A DNA stretch of 64,000 bases from Robertmurraya sp047302285 (GCF_047302285.1 NZ_CP154845.1:3720001-3784000); one strand, 5' to 3'. Shown: positions 8,073 to 18,082, counted from the first letter of the stretch. Made by a program: numbers and translations. The notes: generated from the sequence alone by a model not told the origin.

Positions 8073-10700
8073 ATGCAATTCTATCGTGAGAGTAAAGAAA
8101 CGGTTCTCGAGCATTTGCAAACATCAGAAAATGGGTTAACACAACAAGAAGTACATAAACGATTGGAAAGAGATGGTTATAACAAAATAAAAGGGAAAGA
8201 AAAAGTACCAACATGGAAAATATTTCTAGAGACATTTAAGGACTCGATGGTCATTGTTCTCTTAATTGCGGCTGGGGTTCAGTTAGCCCTTGGAGAAGTA
8301 GTAGAGTCGATCATCATTTTTCTTGTACTCATCATTAATTCTGTTATTAGTGTTGTCCAAACGAAAAAGGCTGAAGGTTCACTTGAGGCATTACAGAATA
8401 TGTCTGCTCCAAGTGCGAAAGTCATTCGGAACGGAGAACGACAAACGATAGCCGCTAGAGAGCTTGTTGTCGGGGATATGGTCTTACTTGAAGCAGGTGA
8501 TTATGTACCTGCGGACGGGCGGATTCTAGAAAGTGGTTCGTTAAAAGTCAATGAAGGAATGCTTACTGGTGAATCAGAAGCTGTGGAAAAAAATGAAGAA
8601 GCGATTGAGCAAAAGGTAGCCTTAGGTGATCGCCGAAATATGGTGTTTAGCAGTTCCTTAGTTGTCTATGGTCGCTGTACATTCGTTGTTATCGGTACGG
8701 GAGAACAAACAGAGATTGGGAAAATAGCTGGCTTAATTGCGACGGCAAAAGAGAAACAAACACCATTGCAGCGAAAACTAGATGTATTCAGTAAAATGCT
8801 CGGCATCGGGATTCTAATCCTTTGCATTCTCATATTTTTAGTAGAAGTTGGCCGAATCTGGTTTGGCGACAGTACAGAAGATATGACAACCGCTATTTTA
8901 CATTCATTAATGTTTGCAGTAGCCGTTGCTGTTGCGGCGATTCCTGAAGCATTATCATCAATCGTAACAATTGTATTATCTGTAGGTACAAATAAAATGG
9001 CAAAACAGCATGCGATCATTCGCAAATTACCAGCAGTCGAAACATTAGGTTCCACCAGTGTCATTTGTACCGATAAAACAGGGACGTTAACGCAAAATAA
9101 AATGACGGTTACTAATTATTTCATCTCAAATAGCGGGAAAAGGGACTCTCTTCCAAAGGCTCGTGAAAATTGGAGTTCCGAAGAAGAAATGCTTTTTAAC
9201 ATTATGGTGCTTTGTAATGATTCTTATATTAATAATGAAGGAAAAGAAGTCGGGGACCCAACCGAAGTAGCTCTGATTAATTATGTTCATCACTTTGAAA
9301 AAATTAGACAACAGTACAGACGAGAAGGAGAATTACCATTCGATTCTGACCGAAAATTAATGTCAACGATCTACACCATTAATGGTTCTAGGATGCTCCT
9401 AACTAAGGGCGGACCGGATGTTATGTTTAACCGTGCTAGTTATGTACTTATGAATGGGAAAGAAGAACCTTTAACAGATGAGTTATTACAGCTTTTTCAA
9501 AAAACAAATGAAGATTATTCAAACCAAGCACTTCGCGTCCTTGCTTATGGATATAAACAACTACCGACTGACAAAAGCACGATTAAACACGATGATGAAC
9601 ATCATTTAGTTTTAGTCGGTTTAACTGCCATGATTGATCCACCTCGTGAGGCTGTCTATTGTTCCATTGAACAAGCCAAGCAGGCCGGCATTCGAACGGT
9701 TATGATAACAGGCGATCATAAAACAACAGCACAAGCTATTGGGAAAGATATCGGACTTATGGGTGAAAATGATATTGCTCTAACAGGGCAGGAACTAGAT
9801 GCGCTATCTGAAGCAGAATTAGACGAGAAATTAGAACAGATTTCTGTCTATGCACGTGTGTCACCAGAGAATAAAATTCGGATTGTTCGTGCTTGGCAAA
9901 AGAAAAATAAGATTACGGCTATGACTGGTGACGGAGTCAATGATGCTCCAGCACTGAAACAAGCAGATATCGGCATAGCCATGGGAAGTGGGACTGATGT
10001 TGCCAAGGATGCATCTGCAATGATTTTAACAGACGATAATTTTGTTTCGATTGTGAACGCCGTTAGTGTCGGTCGTACCGTATTCGATAATATTAAAAAA
10101 GCAATCGGTTATCTATTCGCTGGAAATTTAGGGGCAATTATTGCGATTTTATTTGCCGTCATTATGGGTTGGTCAAATCCCTTTACCGCCCTTCAATTAT
10201 TGTTTATTAACTTAGTGAATGATTCGTTACCGGCGATTGCATTGGGAATGGAGAAATCAGAACCAGGTGTCATGAAAAAGAAACCTCGTAAAATTGATGA
10301 GGGGATTTTCGCTGGCGGCACGATGCGAGCGGTATTAACGAGAGGAACTCTAATCGGAATTGCCGTTATCATCGCTCAATACATCGGATTACAACATTCA
10401 GCAGAATTAGGTGTGGGAATGGCCTTTTCAACTTTAATTCTTTCACGGACCCTACAAACATTTGCTTCACGTTCAACTACACAAACAGCGATTGGTGCGG
10501 GGTTATTTAGCAACAAATATGTAATCGGTGCTGTAGCATTAGGTTTTGTTCTGTACGGGATTACCCTTTTACCATTTGCTCGTGAAATCTTTGCCATTCC
10601 AGCTGTATTTGGCTTTGAAGAGTGGCTCATTGCATTCGGACTTTCCTTAGGAGCGCTTATCTTGATGGAAATTTTAAAAATAATAGCACGACCAAAATAA
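8073..10700 (+). CDS. Calcium-type cation-transporting P-type ATPase (P2A)
   Basis: 875 residues with every P-type landmark: actuator loop MLTGESEAV (165-168 TGES), TM4 motif AAIPEAL at 289-294, phosphorylation site CTDKTGTLT with Asp334, nucleotide-domain KGG motif (LTKGGPD), MITGDHKTTAQA and TGDGVNDAPALKQADIGIAM. TM6 carries NLVNDSLPAIALG, close to the SERCA-type calcium site. The N-terminal cation-ATPase domain begins FYRESKETVLEHL. About ten membrane helices are expected. AAAGGAG lies before the ATG. It most likely expels calcium from the cytoplasm; a sodium or manganese substrate cannot be excluded from sequence. It is monocistronic with a hairpin after the stop. Confidence 0.88.
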   Translation: MQFYRESKETVLEHLQTSENGLTQQEVHKRLERDGYNKIKGKEKVPTWKIFLETFKDSMVIVLLIAAGVQLALGEVVESIIIFLVLIINSVISVVQTKKAEGSLEALQNMSAPSAKVIRNGERQTIAARELVVGDMVLLEAGDYVPADGRILESGSLKVNEGMLTGESEAVEKNEEAIEQKVALGDRRNMVFSSSLVVYGRCTFVVIGTGEQTEIGKIAGLIATAKEKQTPLQRKLDVFSKMLGIGILILCILIFLVEVGRIWFGDSTEDMTTAILHSLMFAVAVAVAAIPEALSSIVTIVLSVGTNKMAKQHAIIRKLPAVETLGSTSVICTDKTGTLTQNKMTVTNYFISNSGKRDSLPKARENWSSEEEMLFNIMVLCNDSYINNEGKEVGDPTEVALINYVHHFEKIRQQYRREGELPFDSDRKLMSTIYTINGSRMLLTKGGPDVMFNRASYVLMNGKEEPLTDELLQLFQKTNEDYSNQALRVLAYGYKQLPTDKSTIKHDDEHHLVLVGLTAMIDPPREAVYCSIEQAKQAGIRTVMITGDHKTTAQAIGKDIGLMGENDIALTGQELDALSEAELDEKLEQISVYARVSPENKIRIVRAWQKKNKITAMTGDGVNDAPALKQADIGIAMGSGTDVAKDASAMILTDDNFVSIVNAVSVGRTVFDNIKKAIGYLFAGNLGAIIAILFAVIMGWSNPFTALQLLFINLVNDSLPAIALGMEKSEPGVMKKKPRKIDEGIFAGGTMRAVLTRGTLIGIAVIIAQYIGLQHSAELGVGMAFSTLILSRTLQTFASRSTTQTAIGAGLFSNKYVIGAVALGFVLYGITLLPFAREIFAIPAVFGFEEWLIAFGLSLGALILMEILKIIARPK

Positions 10701-10717
10701 AAGGAATACAAAAAAGG

Positions 10718-10876
10718 TCAGGTACCATTCGTGGACATCTCTCCCATTGTGGTACCTAACATTTTATTTCCTCTAAACACTGGATTATGAATCGGCATAA
10801 TGACAGCCAGCATAACGCCTGTTAATACAACATTACACAAAATTGACATAAACAGAGCGATTGTTAGAAAATATCG
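10718..10876 (-). pseudogene. Hydrophobic ORF remnant (uncertain)
   Basis: A 53-codon open stretch reads TIALFMSILCNVVLTGVMLA, then VIMPIHNPVFRGNKM. This has a membrane-helix look, but a stop sits directly upstream and there is no start or ribosome site. Its last codons fall in the terminator hairpin of the P-type ATPase. It may be the end of a lost membrane protein gene or chance. Confidence 0.3.
10720..10757 (+). terminator. Hairpin after the P-type ATPase
   Basis: AGGTACCA at 10720-10727 pairs with TGGTACCT at 10750-10757, starting 20 bases after the ATPase stop. There is no strong T-run, so termination efficiency is uncertain. Confidence 0.45.
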
Positions 10877-11155
10877 TCAAATACTTTTTTAGCTTAATAG
10901 TCTAATTGACATAAATACAGGAGAATTTTGTATTTTCTTATCCTACTGTCTATCAATTTGTTTCCACTACTTACTTCCGTCACTAAATTTATTGATTAAT
11001 TGAAAAAAATCTCGCTTAGGATTCCAGCCCTATCACGGAAACCCAATTTAATCCCAATTATCATTTTCTAAATGATAGAAATTTCTCTAATTATAAACAT
11101 CGCAATAGCTATTTGGTTATTATAATTTTTCATAAAACATCTATAGATTCATAAC
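10877..11155. other. AT-rich gap without genes
   Basis: I see no gene with start, ribosome site and codon structure. A small hairpin (ATCATTT/AAATGAT, about 11062-11079) lies downstream of the aldolase stop and may help end the TRAP operon transcript. Confidence 0.4.
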
Positions 11156-11944
11156 TTATTCAATTTTTAATGAGTCAATGTAAAACTGTTGAACCGTCTG
11201 CTTACTTGATTTTAAAATCATACCAACTTCACTATTACAACTAAAAAACGTCATGCCTTTCTCTTTACATTTCTGCAAAAATTTCATATTTGTTGATATG
11301 GTACCGCTAAGTTTATTACTTTGCTCTGCTGCCTGCACAACGGTTTCAATTGCTTTATCCATTGAAGGTGTTTGAATTTCACCAGGCGTATCTAAATCCA
11401 TGGATAAATCATTTGGACCAATTATTAGACCGTTTATCCCTTCCACAGCTGCAATTTCTTTTGAATTACGAACTGCCAACTGAGTTTCTATTTGAACGAG
11501 GACTAGTGTATTTCTGTTTGTTTGTTCAAGATAATCTTTTAAATTACCTGGATTATAATTTGAATGTGCTCTTGTAACTGATACTCCTCTTTTTCCTAAA
11601 GGGGGATATTTTGCATACTCTACAATCGCTTTTGCTTCCTCTGCATGATTTACCATCGGTACCAATATTCCGTTAGCTCCCATGTCTAGTACCTTAGAAA
11701 TAAATTCCTTGTCAACACCTGGAACACGTATAATAACTGGTAAACCAAATCCATTACCAACTGACACAATTTGAGCTATTTGTGAATAATCAAAGTAACC
11801 ATGTTCACAGTCAACGATGACAAACTGCATTTCCCCTTGCTTCAATACCCGTACCACGTTTGGAGTATACACCTCTGACAACATTGTACCTAACACGATT
11901 TCCTTTTGAAATAATCTATCACTAAATATATTAATAGTAATCAT
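11156..11944 (-). CDS. HpcH/HpaI family aldolase
   Basis: 262 residues. Family motifs in order: VIVDCEHGYFDYSQI (metal-binding Glu region), GANGILVPMVNHAEEA, YPPLGKRGVS, LVQIET (second metal-ligand region) and GLIIGPNDLSMDL. These class II enzymes split 2-keto-3-deoxy acids or related hydroxy-oxo acids into pyruvate and an aldehyde. It overlaps the upstream FGGY kinase gene by 14 bp and is the last gene of the GntR/TRAP operon, so it probably performs the final cleavage of the imported substrate. The exact substrate cannot be read from the sequence. Confidence 0.82.
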   Translation of the reverse strand: MITINIFSDRLFQKEIVLGTMLSEVYTPNVVRVLKQGEMQFVIVDCEHGYFDYSQIAQIVSVGNGFGLPVIIRVPGVDKEFISKVLDMGANGILVPMVNHAEEAKAIVEYAKYPPLGKRGVSVTRAHSNYNPGNLKDYLEQTNRNTLVLVQIETQLAVRNSKEIAAVEGINGLIIGPNDLSMDLDTPGEIQTPSMDKAIETVVQAAEQSNKLSGTISTNMKFLQKCKEKGMTFFSCNSEVGMILKSSKQTVQQFYIDSLKIE

Positions 11945-13325
11945 CGCCTTCTAATATAAATTGATATTTCCAAGTATCATCTAAATCCTTACAAACTCCC
12001 CCACAGACTAATGCAATTCTAAATAATCCTGCAAAAACTTCATCTGGAAATTCTGGGGTTACTGTTTCATACCCTGTTATTTCTTTAATTACTTTCAGTA
12101 GCTGAGGTATTTTCCAAGACACTCCACCGGAACAAATGATTTGATTGTTTTCTCTTTGAGTTTTAATAAGAATTTTTAATTTTTCATTATATGTTTCTGC
12201 CATATCTTTAAATGCAGCAGATAAAAGTGTATTTATCCTAAGATTATTTGAATTAATCCCCATTATGTTTCCACCATTAGCATTATCTGGAGTCACATAA
12301 AAGTTCATATTTACTTGCAAATTTTCTGGATTAAAATCAAAATCTTTCAATATTACCTTCCATATTTGGTTAATATCTACTTCCTGTTCAGATATCCTCT
12401 CGAGCAATTCACTAAAAAAACTAACAAATACTTCAAGATTTCTACCGCTCGGCAAATTGGAAATAGTATTAATATATTTCCCTTCAAAATATGGTCTTGT
12501 CTCATATTGACCTGGGTTGAAAGTATCTGTAATTAATGAAACTTGGGAAGCAGTAGCAATATTAAGAACTAAATCATTGTCAATTGTTGTGCTACCTAAA
12601 ATCGATACTTGCTGATCACCAAAATCAGAAAATATCTTTAACTCTTGTCCGTTTGAAAAATACACACCACAACTATCAAAATCATTTTCTATTATTTTTG
12701 GGAATTGAATATTTTTAAAACCAATTTTTGCAATCATATTATTATCCCAAGTTCTCTTTGTTACATTAACTAAACCTAATGGTGCTGCAGAGGTAATATG
12801 ACAAAGATTAGAGCCTGTTAGATTAGAAATAATATACGAACCGAGTGTATAGAGTTCACCATTTTTTTCTTTTTCTGTTTTGTCAGATAACAATTGATAT
12901 AAATTGCACATTCCTAAAGATGGTTTAAGATAAACTCCATTATCAATCATACTTTCATTTGAAATCTGTTCTTTAAGATACTCCAAATACGATGTATCAC
13001 TTTTTCCCATGGTATTTAAACATCGATTGTCTTGCCATGACACATAGATATCCTCTGTCGTTCCTGAATCTTTATATATAAAACCATGCATTTGTGTAGA
13101 TAATACTACTCCAGAAATGTTTGTAAAATTATCTGTATAATCATCTATTTTTTCTTTTACAATCTCATAAATTTCTTTTGCTGGAATTTCGTAATAGTTT
13201 GCATTTGAGTTTTTTAATCGATTAGGTGACCGAGTTTTTTGTTTTTTTAATATAGTTAAAGAATGGAGATCTAATAATGCAAATTTTATAAAACTACTCC
13301 CAATATCTATCGCAATATATTTCAA
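11931..13325 (-). CDS. FGGY-family carbohydrate kinase
   Basis: 464 residues from a TTG at 13325 with AAGAGGTGA at ideal spacing; an in-frame upstream start lacks a ribosome site. The N-terminal FGGY domain opens with KYIAIDIGSSFIKFALLDL (phosphate-binding loop), followed by STQMHGFIYKD and SWQDNR. The C-terminal domain has IICSGGVSWKIPQLLKVIKE, the nucleotide-binding motif. FGGY kinases phosphorylate open-chain sugars, sugar acids or polyols. It follows the TRAP binding-protein gene after a stable stem-loop and overlaps the aldolase. Together they suggest phosphorylation of the imported compound or of its oxidation product. Confidence 0.82.
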   Translation of the reverse strand: MKYIAIDIGSSFIKFALLDLHSLTILKKQKTRSPNRLKNSNANYYEIPAKEIYEIVKEKIDDYTDNFTNISGVVLSTQMHGFIYKDSGTTEDIYVSWQDNRCLNTMGKSDTSYLEYLKEQISNESMIDNGVYLKPSLGMCNLYQLLSDKTEKEKNGELYTLGSYIISNLTGSNLCHITSAAPLGLVNVTKRTWDNNMIAKIGFKNIQFPKIIENDFDSCGVYFSNGQELKIFSDFGDQQVSILGSTTIDNDLVLNIATASQVSLITDTFNPGQYETRPYFEGKYINTISNLPSGRNLEVFVSFFSELLERISEQEVDINQIWKVILKDFDFNPENLQVNMNFYVTPDNANGGNIMGINSNNLRINTLLSAAFKDMAETYNEKLKILIKTQRENNQIICSGGVSWKIPQLLKVIKEITGYETVTPEFPDEVFAGLFRIALVCGGVCKDLDDTWKYQFILEGDDYY

Positions 13326-13404
13326 TCTTAATTCACCTCTTAGATAATACCTCACTCGATGTATAAGAGGATTTATCCAATTTTCTTTTCATTAAGACAA
13401 CAGA

Positions 13405-13445
13405 AGTGGAAGAGACTTTACCTGTTTATTGTTTTCTCTTCCACT
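13405..13445 (-). terminator. Stem-loop between dctP-like and kinase genes
   Basis: Perfect 11-bp arms (AGTGGAAGAGA/TCTCTTCCACT) with a 19-base loop lie between the TRAP binding-protein and kinase genes. There is no T-run on the minus strand after it. It is probably an attenuator or RNA-stabilising stem that lets the binding protein be made in excess over the kinase and aldolase. Confidence 0.55.
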
Positions 13446-13494
13446 CATGTTGATTTTCATATTCATTCTTTTATCAGCAATTTTCACATGATGA

Positions 13495-14499
13495 TTATTC
13501 TAATGTTTTAAGAAATGCATCATATACATTAGATGGTATATCCGACTTAATCATATCCCAGACTGGTCTAGTCTTATCAGCAAAAGATGCAAGTTCTTCA
13601 TCCGTTAATTCAATAATTTCAACCCCAGCTGTTTCAAGTTCCGCTTCAATCTTCTCTGTGTTCTCATCTTGATAATCTTGAGCGGCTACTAAAGCTTTAT
13701 CCATCGCCTCATCAACGACTGTTTGTAATTCTTCAGATAAACCTTCGTAAAATTCTTTATTCATGACCCATACTAATGGATGTGGAACATGTCTAGTTAA
13801 AGTAATATATTTTTGTTGCTCATGAAATTTTTGCGCATAGATAACCTCTAACGGATTCTCTTGACCATCTACTGTATTTTGTTGTAAAGCTGTATATAAT
13901 TCATTAACAGGCATTGGTGTAGGGTTTGCACCCAATGCTTTCCAAGCTTCAATATGGTATTCACTTTCCATCGTTCTAATTTTCAATCCATTAATATCTT
14001 CTGGCTTTCGAATAAGTTTATTGGAAGTTAGATTTCTAAAGTCAGTAATGGAAATACCCAATAGTTTAAATCCTGCACTTGAATATTCTTCGGAAAGTGC
14101 ATTAAATAACGTTTCATCCCTATACGTTGCCATAATATCTTCGACACTACTAAATGCAAATGGTAAATCTAAAATCGACGCACTCTTGACAAAGTTAACT
14201 TGCACGGCACTTCCTGTTAGAGCAGCAGTAATACTTCCTTCTTGAACACCTTCTAGTTGTTCTCTATCTCCACCTAGCTGAGAGTTTGGATAAACTTCCA
14301 CTTTGAGTTTGCCGTCTGAGTTATTTTCAACATACTCCTTAAATGCAAGAGCTCCAGCTTGGTTTGTAGTATCTTCAGATAACGCATGTGTTAAAATGAT
14401 TGTTTGTGCATCTTCAGTTTCATTTCCACCACTCGAGTCATTGCTACATCCAAAAAGCGTCAATATACTTATTCCCAAAATCAAAATAAACTTCTTCAT
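13495..14499 (-). CDS. TRAP transporter DctP-family solute-binding lipoprotein
   Basis: 334 residues. A lipoprotein signal (ILGISILTLFGCSND, lipobox LFGC) is followed by a DctP fold: HALSEDTTNQAGALAFKEYV, then VYPNSQLGGDREQLEGVQEG. The substrate-carboxylate region reads DINGLKIRTMESEYHIEAWK, followed by LYTALQQNTVDGQENP. The arginine of KIRTME normally binds the substrate carboxylate, so an acid is expected as ligand. It is the third TRAP component of the operon but is separated from the permease genes by the dehydrogenase. Membrane-anchored in the wall space of a Gram-positive cell. Confidence 0.88.
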   Translation of the reverse strand: MKKFILILGISILTLFGCSNDSSGGNETEDAQTIILTHALSEDTTNQAGALAFKEYVENNSDGKLKVEVYPNSQLGGDREQLEGVQEGSITAALTGSAVQVNFVKSASILDLPFAFSSVEDIMATYRDETLFNALSEEYSSAGFKLLGISITDFRNLTSNKLIRKPEDINGLKIRTMESEYHIEAWKALGANPTPMPVNELYTALQQNTVDGQENPLEVIYAQKFHEQQKYITLTRHVPHPLVWVMNKEFYEGLSEELQTVVDEAMDKALVAAQDYQDENTEKIEAELETAGVEIIELTDEELASFADKTRPVWDMIKSDIPSNVYDAFLKTLE

Positions 14500-14557
14500 A
14501 ATTGTCCTCTCCCTTTTCTTTATTGATTATTTTAAAATAATTAATACCGCAGTTCTT

Positions 14558-15553
14558 CTATTTCTTTATAATACTTTTAGAATCAAGATTAGTTTTATTA
14601 ACCGTGTTGCTAGGAATTTTTCCCTTTAATAACTCTATGACTGTTTCCGCAACTTTTCTATGTTGTATAGCTGATGACTCAATCGAGTTATAGGCACTAT
14701 GTGGTGTGATTACTACACTATCAAATTTTAATAATTCATTATTCTGTTCGATTGGTTCTTCTTCTAGTACATCCAAACCAACACCCATCACTTTTTTACT
14801 TTTCAATGCAGCAATCAAGTCATGCATGTTAATGATTGGTCCTCTTGCTGTATTGATTATCATTACTCCATCTTTCATTTTATTTAGAGATTCTTTACAA
14901 ATTAAATGGTATGTTTCATCCTTAAGTGGAATATGGATACTGATAACATCGGAATGTTGATACAGTTCTTCTAAAGTCACCTTTTTAACACCATACTCTT
15001 CAAAAACACTGTCTTCTTTGTAAGGATCGTACACTATTACATTCATATTCATTGCTCTTACATAGCTAGCGAACAACCGTCCAATATTTCCAAATCCAAT
15101 GATCCCAATTGTTAAACTACTAATTCTATGAATTTCGTAACCGTATTCACTATTCCATATACCAGTTCCTACTTTTCTATTAAAATAGGTTATTTTTCTG
15201 CAAAGATCTAAAAGTAATGCCATGGTATGTGTAGCAACCTCTTCGACACAGTAATCAGGTAGGTTACAAACAGCAATCCCTTTCTTAGTAGCTGCCATTA
15301 TATCAATTGTGTCTGTTCCGATCCCGTAACGAACAATCCCTTTACACTTTTCCAGTTGAGACATAATCTCCTCATCAATGTGTAAATAGTTTATTCCAAT
15401 TGCATCAGCATTTTTTGCCTGTTCAATAATATCCTCTTTTCTTTTACAATTAGCAAAAATGGCGTCTATACCTTGCTCTATAAGTAGTTTTTTTGTTATA
15501 TCGAGATTCCCCTTTGAAAATGTATGACTATCTAACATAACAAATTTTCCCAT
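14558..15553 (-). CDS. D-isomer-specific 2-hydroxyacid dehydrogenase
   Basis: 331 residues. The NAD-binding motif GIIGFGNIGRLFASYV lies near residue 150. The catalytic Arg is in NTARGPIINMHDLI, the Glu in LDVLEEEP and the His in VVITPHSAYNS, in the correct order and spacing. The N-terminal part resembles C-terminal-binding-protein-like dehydrogenases (GIVRYGIGTDTIDIMAATKK). It probably interconverts a 2-hydroxyacid and a 2-oxoacid on the route from the TRAP substrate to the aldolase. It lies between the permease and binding-protein genes on the same strand. Confidence 0.85.
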   Translation of the reverse strand: MGKFVMLDSHTFSKGNLDITKKLLIEQGIDAIFANCKRKEDIIEQAKNADAIGINYLHIDEEIMSQLEKCKGIVRYGIGTDTIDIMAATKKGIAVCNLPDYCVEEVATHTMALLLDLCRKITYFNRKVGTGIWNSEYGYEIHRISSLTIGIIGFGNIGRLFASYVRAMNMNVIVYDPYKEDSVFEEYGVKKVTLEELYQHSDVISIHIPLKDETYHLICKESLNKMKDGVMIINTARGPIINMHDLIAALKSKKVMGVGLDVLEEEPIEQNNELLKFDSVVITPHSAYNSIESSAIQHRKVAETVIELLKGKIPSNTVNKTNLDSKSIIKK

Positions 15554-15595
15554 AAATACTCCCCCATTTTATTTAAAGATTTATCACCTCATTAC

Positions 15596-16891
15596 CTATT
15601 TTCCTACTAATATTAAACTGATCTCTGGGATAAAAGTGATTAATAATAATGCAAAGATAAATACAATAATAAATGGAACACTTGCTTTACCTATTCTTAG
15701 TACAGATAATTTACTCAATGAACTCGCAACAAATAGGTTCAGCCCAACTGGAGGGGTAACAAAACCTATTGCTAAGGTTACAACCATTATTAAACCAAAA
15801 TGTATTGGATTTATTCCAATTGCACTTGCTATTGGTAAAAAAATGGGTGCCAATATTAATATTGCAGGTGTGGTATCCATCACCATTCCCACTATAATAA
15901 GGAAGAGCATTATTACTAAAGTTATTACGACTGCTGATGAAAAATTGTTAGCCATGGAACTTGCTATCATCTGTGGTGCTTGCATCATTGTTAATACCTT
16001 TCCAAAAACAGACGCTGTTGAAACAACAAGCATTACTGGAGCAGCAATTGTAAGCGTTTCCTTTAAGAAGTTAAAAATGTCAGATACTTTGATACTTTTG
16101 TATATAAATAGACTTACAATCAAAGCATAAATTACTGAGATATTAGCGGCTTCAGTTGGTGTTACGATTCCACCGTAGATTCCACCTAAGATGATAACAG
16201 GTGCCATTAGTGCCCAAAAGCTATCCTTAAAGAGTTTCCACAATCCAAATTGGCTAAGCTCTTCCCAGTTTTTGATTAACTTTTCTTTATCTTCACCATG
16301 TTTTTTAAAATAAAAATATACATATACGATTAAACAGAGCCCAATTAGTAGTCCTGGTAAAATACCTGCTATAAACAAATCACCTACTGAAGTTCCCGTT
16401 GAAATACCATATATGATAAATGGGATACTAGGTGGAATAATTACACCCAAACCTCCTGAAGTAGCTACCATTGCTGTTACAAATACTTTGTCATAACCTA
16501 AACGAACTAATAGAGGAATTGACATTGCACCAACAGCTGCAACCGTTGCAGGTCCTGATCCCGAAATCGCTCCAAAAAACAAACAAGTTATGATTACCGT
16601 TATTGGTAATCCCGCTGTCCTTTTTCCTAAAAAGAAAGCAAAAAAATTAAACAACTTTTCTGAAATTCCACCTTTTGCCATTATAATTCCTGAAAGGATA
16701 AACAACGGAACTGCCAATAATGAAGTTGAGTCTATAGATGAAACCATAGTCCTAAAAATATAGTCTGCTGATGCAGGAAGATTAGGAATGATCATAGAGG
16801 CAGATATACTTGCAATCCCTATGGAAAACGCTATCGGGATACCTACAGCAAGCATTCCAAAAAAAACAATAAATAATAGGGCAATCTCCAT
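15596..16891 (-). CDS. TRAP transporter large permease (DctM family)
   Basis: 431 residues of almost continuous hydrophobic helices, with family signatures ALLFIVFFGMLAVGIPIAFS at the start, FGAISGSGPATVAAVGAMSI, GGLGVIIPPSIPFIIYG and TPTEAANISVIYAL. Twelve or so membrane helices form the ion-coupled transport channel. The start is two bases after the small-permease stop, so translation is coupled. It takes solute from the DctP-type lipoprotein encoded downstream. Confidence 0.9.
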   Translation of the reverse strand: MEIALLFIVFFGMLAVGIPIAFSIGIASISASMIIPNLPASADYIFRTMVSSIDSTSLLAVPLFILSGIIMAKGGISEKLFNFFAFFLGKRTAGLPITVIITCLFFGAISGSGPATVAAVGAMSIPLLVRLGYDKVFVTAMVATSGGLGVIIPPSIPFIIYGISTGTSVGDLFIAGILPGLLIGLCLIVYVYFYFKKHGEDKEKLIKNWEELSQFGLWKLFKDSFWALMAPVIILGGIYGGIVTPTEAANISVIYALIVSLFIYKSIKVSDIFNFLKETLTIAAPVMLVVSTASVFGKVLTMMQAPQMIASSMANNFSSAVVITLVIMLFLIIVGMVMDTTPAILILAPIFLPIASAIGINPIHFGLIMVVTLAIGFVTPPVGLNLFVASSLSKLSVLRIGKASVPFIIVFIFALLLITFIPEISLILVGK

Positions 16892-16893
16892 CT

Positions 16894-17373
16894 CTATACA
16901 ACCTTCCTTTTTATAATGATTAAAATATATTTTTGAATAAGCCTAAACATTGCTAATACAAAACCAATTAAGAGAGATAGATAGACAATATACATATCAA
17001 TTCCTAACGCAGGACTAGTTTGACCAGTTGAGATTAATAGATTTATACCGTTTACGCTCGGTAGGATCATATAAACGCAAAACAAAAATATGAAAATATC
17101 TTGGATAGCAATGAGCATTTTCTTAAAACTGGGTACCGCAATTTCTAATATATCGATTTTCAGATGTGACTGTGTACGAATTCCATAGCCTATTCCTAAA
17201 AATACAAACCAAATAAATGCATAGCGAATTAATTCATCTGACCATGACAGCGAATTCCCTAAAACATATCTCATAAAAACTTGTACAGTCATAAGAATGA
17301 CAATTAAAGCTAAAAAAACTACCATAAAGACCTCTTCTAGATGTTTATCTAACCACAAGAATGCCTTTTTCAT
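16894..17373 (-). CDS. TRAP transporter small permease (DctQ family)
   Basis: 159 residues with four predicted membrane helices. The DctQ signature FMRYVLGNSLSWSDELIRYA is followed by FVFLGIGYGIRTQSHLKID. It pairs with the DctM protein in the membrane. It follows the GntR gene after about 20 bases and precedes dctM by two bases, placing regulator and transporter in one transcript. Confidence 0.88.
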   Translation of the reverse strand: MKKAFLWLDKHLEEVFMVVFLALIVILMTVQVFMRYVLGNSLSWSDELIRYAFIWFVFLGIGYGIRTQSHLKIDILEIAVPSFKKMLIAIQDIFIFLFCVYMILPSVNGINLLISTGQTSPALGIDMYIVYLSLLIGFVLAMFRLIQKYILIIIKRKVV

Positions 17374-17395
17374 CTTAATCCCCCCTTATTTATGC

Positions 17396-18082
17396 TCATT
17401 TAAATACACCATTTTTCCCCAACCCAATTAAAGTATCATTTTTTGCTGCCTCAACATGATAACTAATATAATCAACAATAGAAGAATCTTTTGAAATTAG
17501 TAATCTAAAAATTTCTTTATGGGTATCAATATAGTCTACTTGATGATTTTTTGTTTCTAGATGAACAGAATTTATATTTGCCAATGCATCAATTAAAGGT
17601 TCAATCGTTACCCAACATTTCATTAACGGTATATTATCAGCCATTTCAATTAAGGTTCTGTGAAAATTTGAATTGACTAATGCCCTTTCGTGGGAAAATC
17701 CTTCTTCAGAATCATTATTAACTTTTTGAAAATCATCAACTGCTGCTGCTAAAGCACTAAAGCCCACATTTTCTTTTTTTAAAATTTCCTCTACGGCCCT
17801 ACACTCTAATAACTTTCTCATACTATAAAGATCATCTATAAACTTAACTGAGATTCCAACAACTCTTCTTCTACCATTAGATAGAGTAACTAGTAAACCT
17901 TCACTTGATAATTCTTTAAGTGCCTCGCGAATTGTTCCCCTTGATGAATTAAATTCCTTTGCAAGTTCTGTCTCAGTAAGCATCGATTCAGGTTTGTATT
18001 CCTGGAGAATTATTTTTTTTCTTATACTATCTAATATATTTGACACTGTTTTACTTTTTATAGTATCGATATTATTCGACAT
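17396..18082 (-). CDS. GntR-family (FCD) transcriptional regulator
   Basis: 228 residues. The winged helix is seen in ILQEYKPESMLTETELAKEF, then NSSRGTIREALKELSSEGLL (residues about 30-70). The C-terminal FCD ligand domain has DDLYSMRKLLECRAVEEIL and a conserved His region (HRTLIEMADNIPLMKCW; YIDTHKEIFRLL), which usually binds a metal and a carboxylate effector. It is the first gene of the operon and probably represses its own promoter, where a perfect 26-bp palindrome overlaps the -35 box. The effector is probably the transported acid or an intermediate, by inference. Confidence 0.88.
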   Translation of the reverse strand: MSNNIDTIKSKTVSNILDSIRKKIILQEYKPESMLTETELAKEFNSSRGTIREALKELSSEGLLVTLSNGRRRVVGISVKFIDDLYSMRKLLECRAVEEILKKENVGFSALAAAVDDFQKVNNDSEEGFSHERALVNSNFHRTLIEMADNIPLMKCWVTIEPLIDALANINSVHLETKNHQVDYIDTHKEIFRLLISKDSSIVDYISYHVEAAKNDTLIGLGKNGVFK

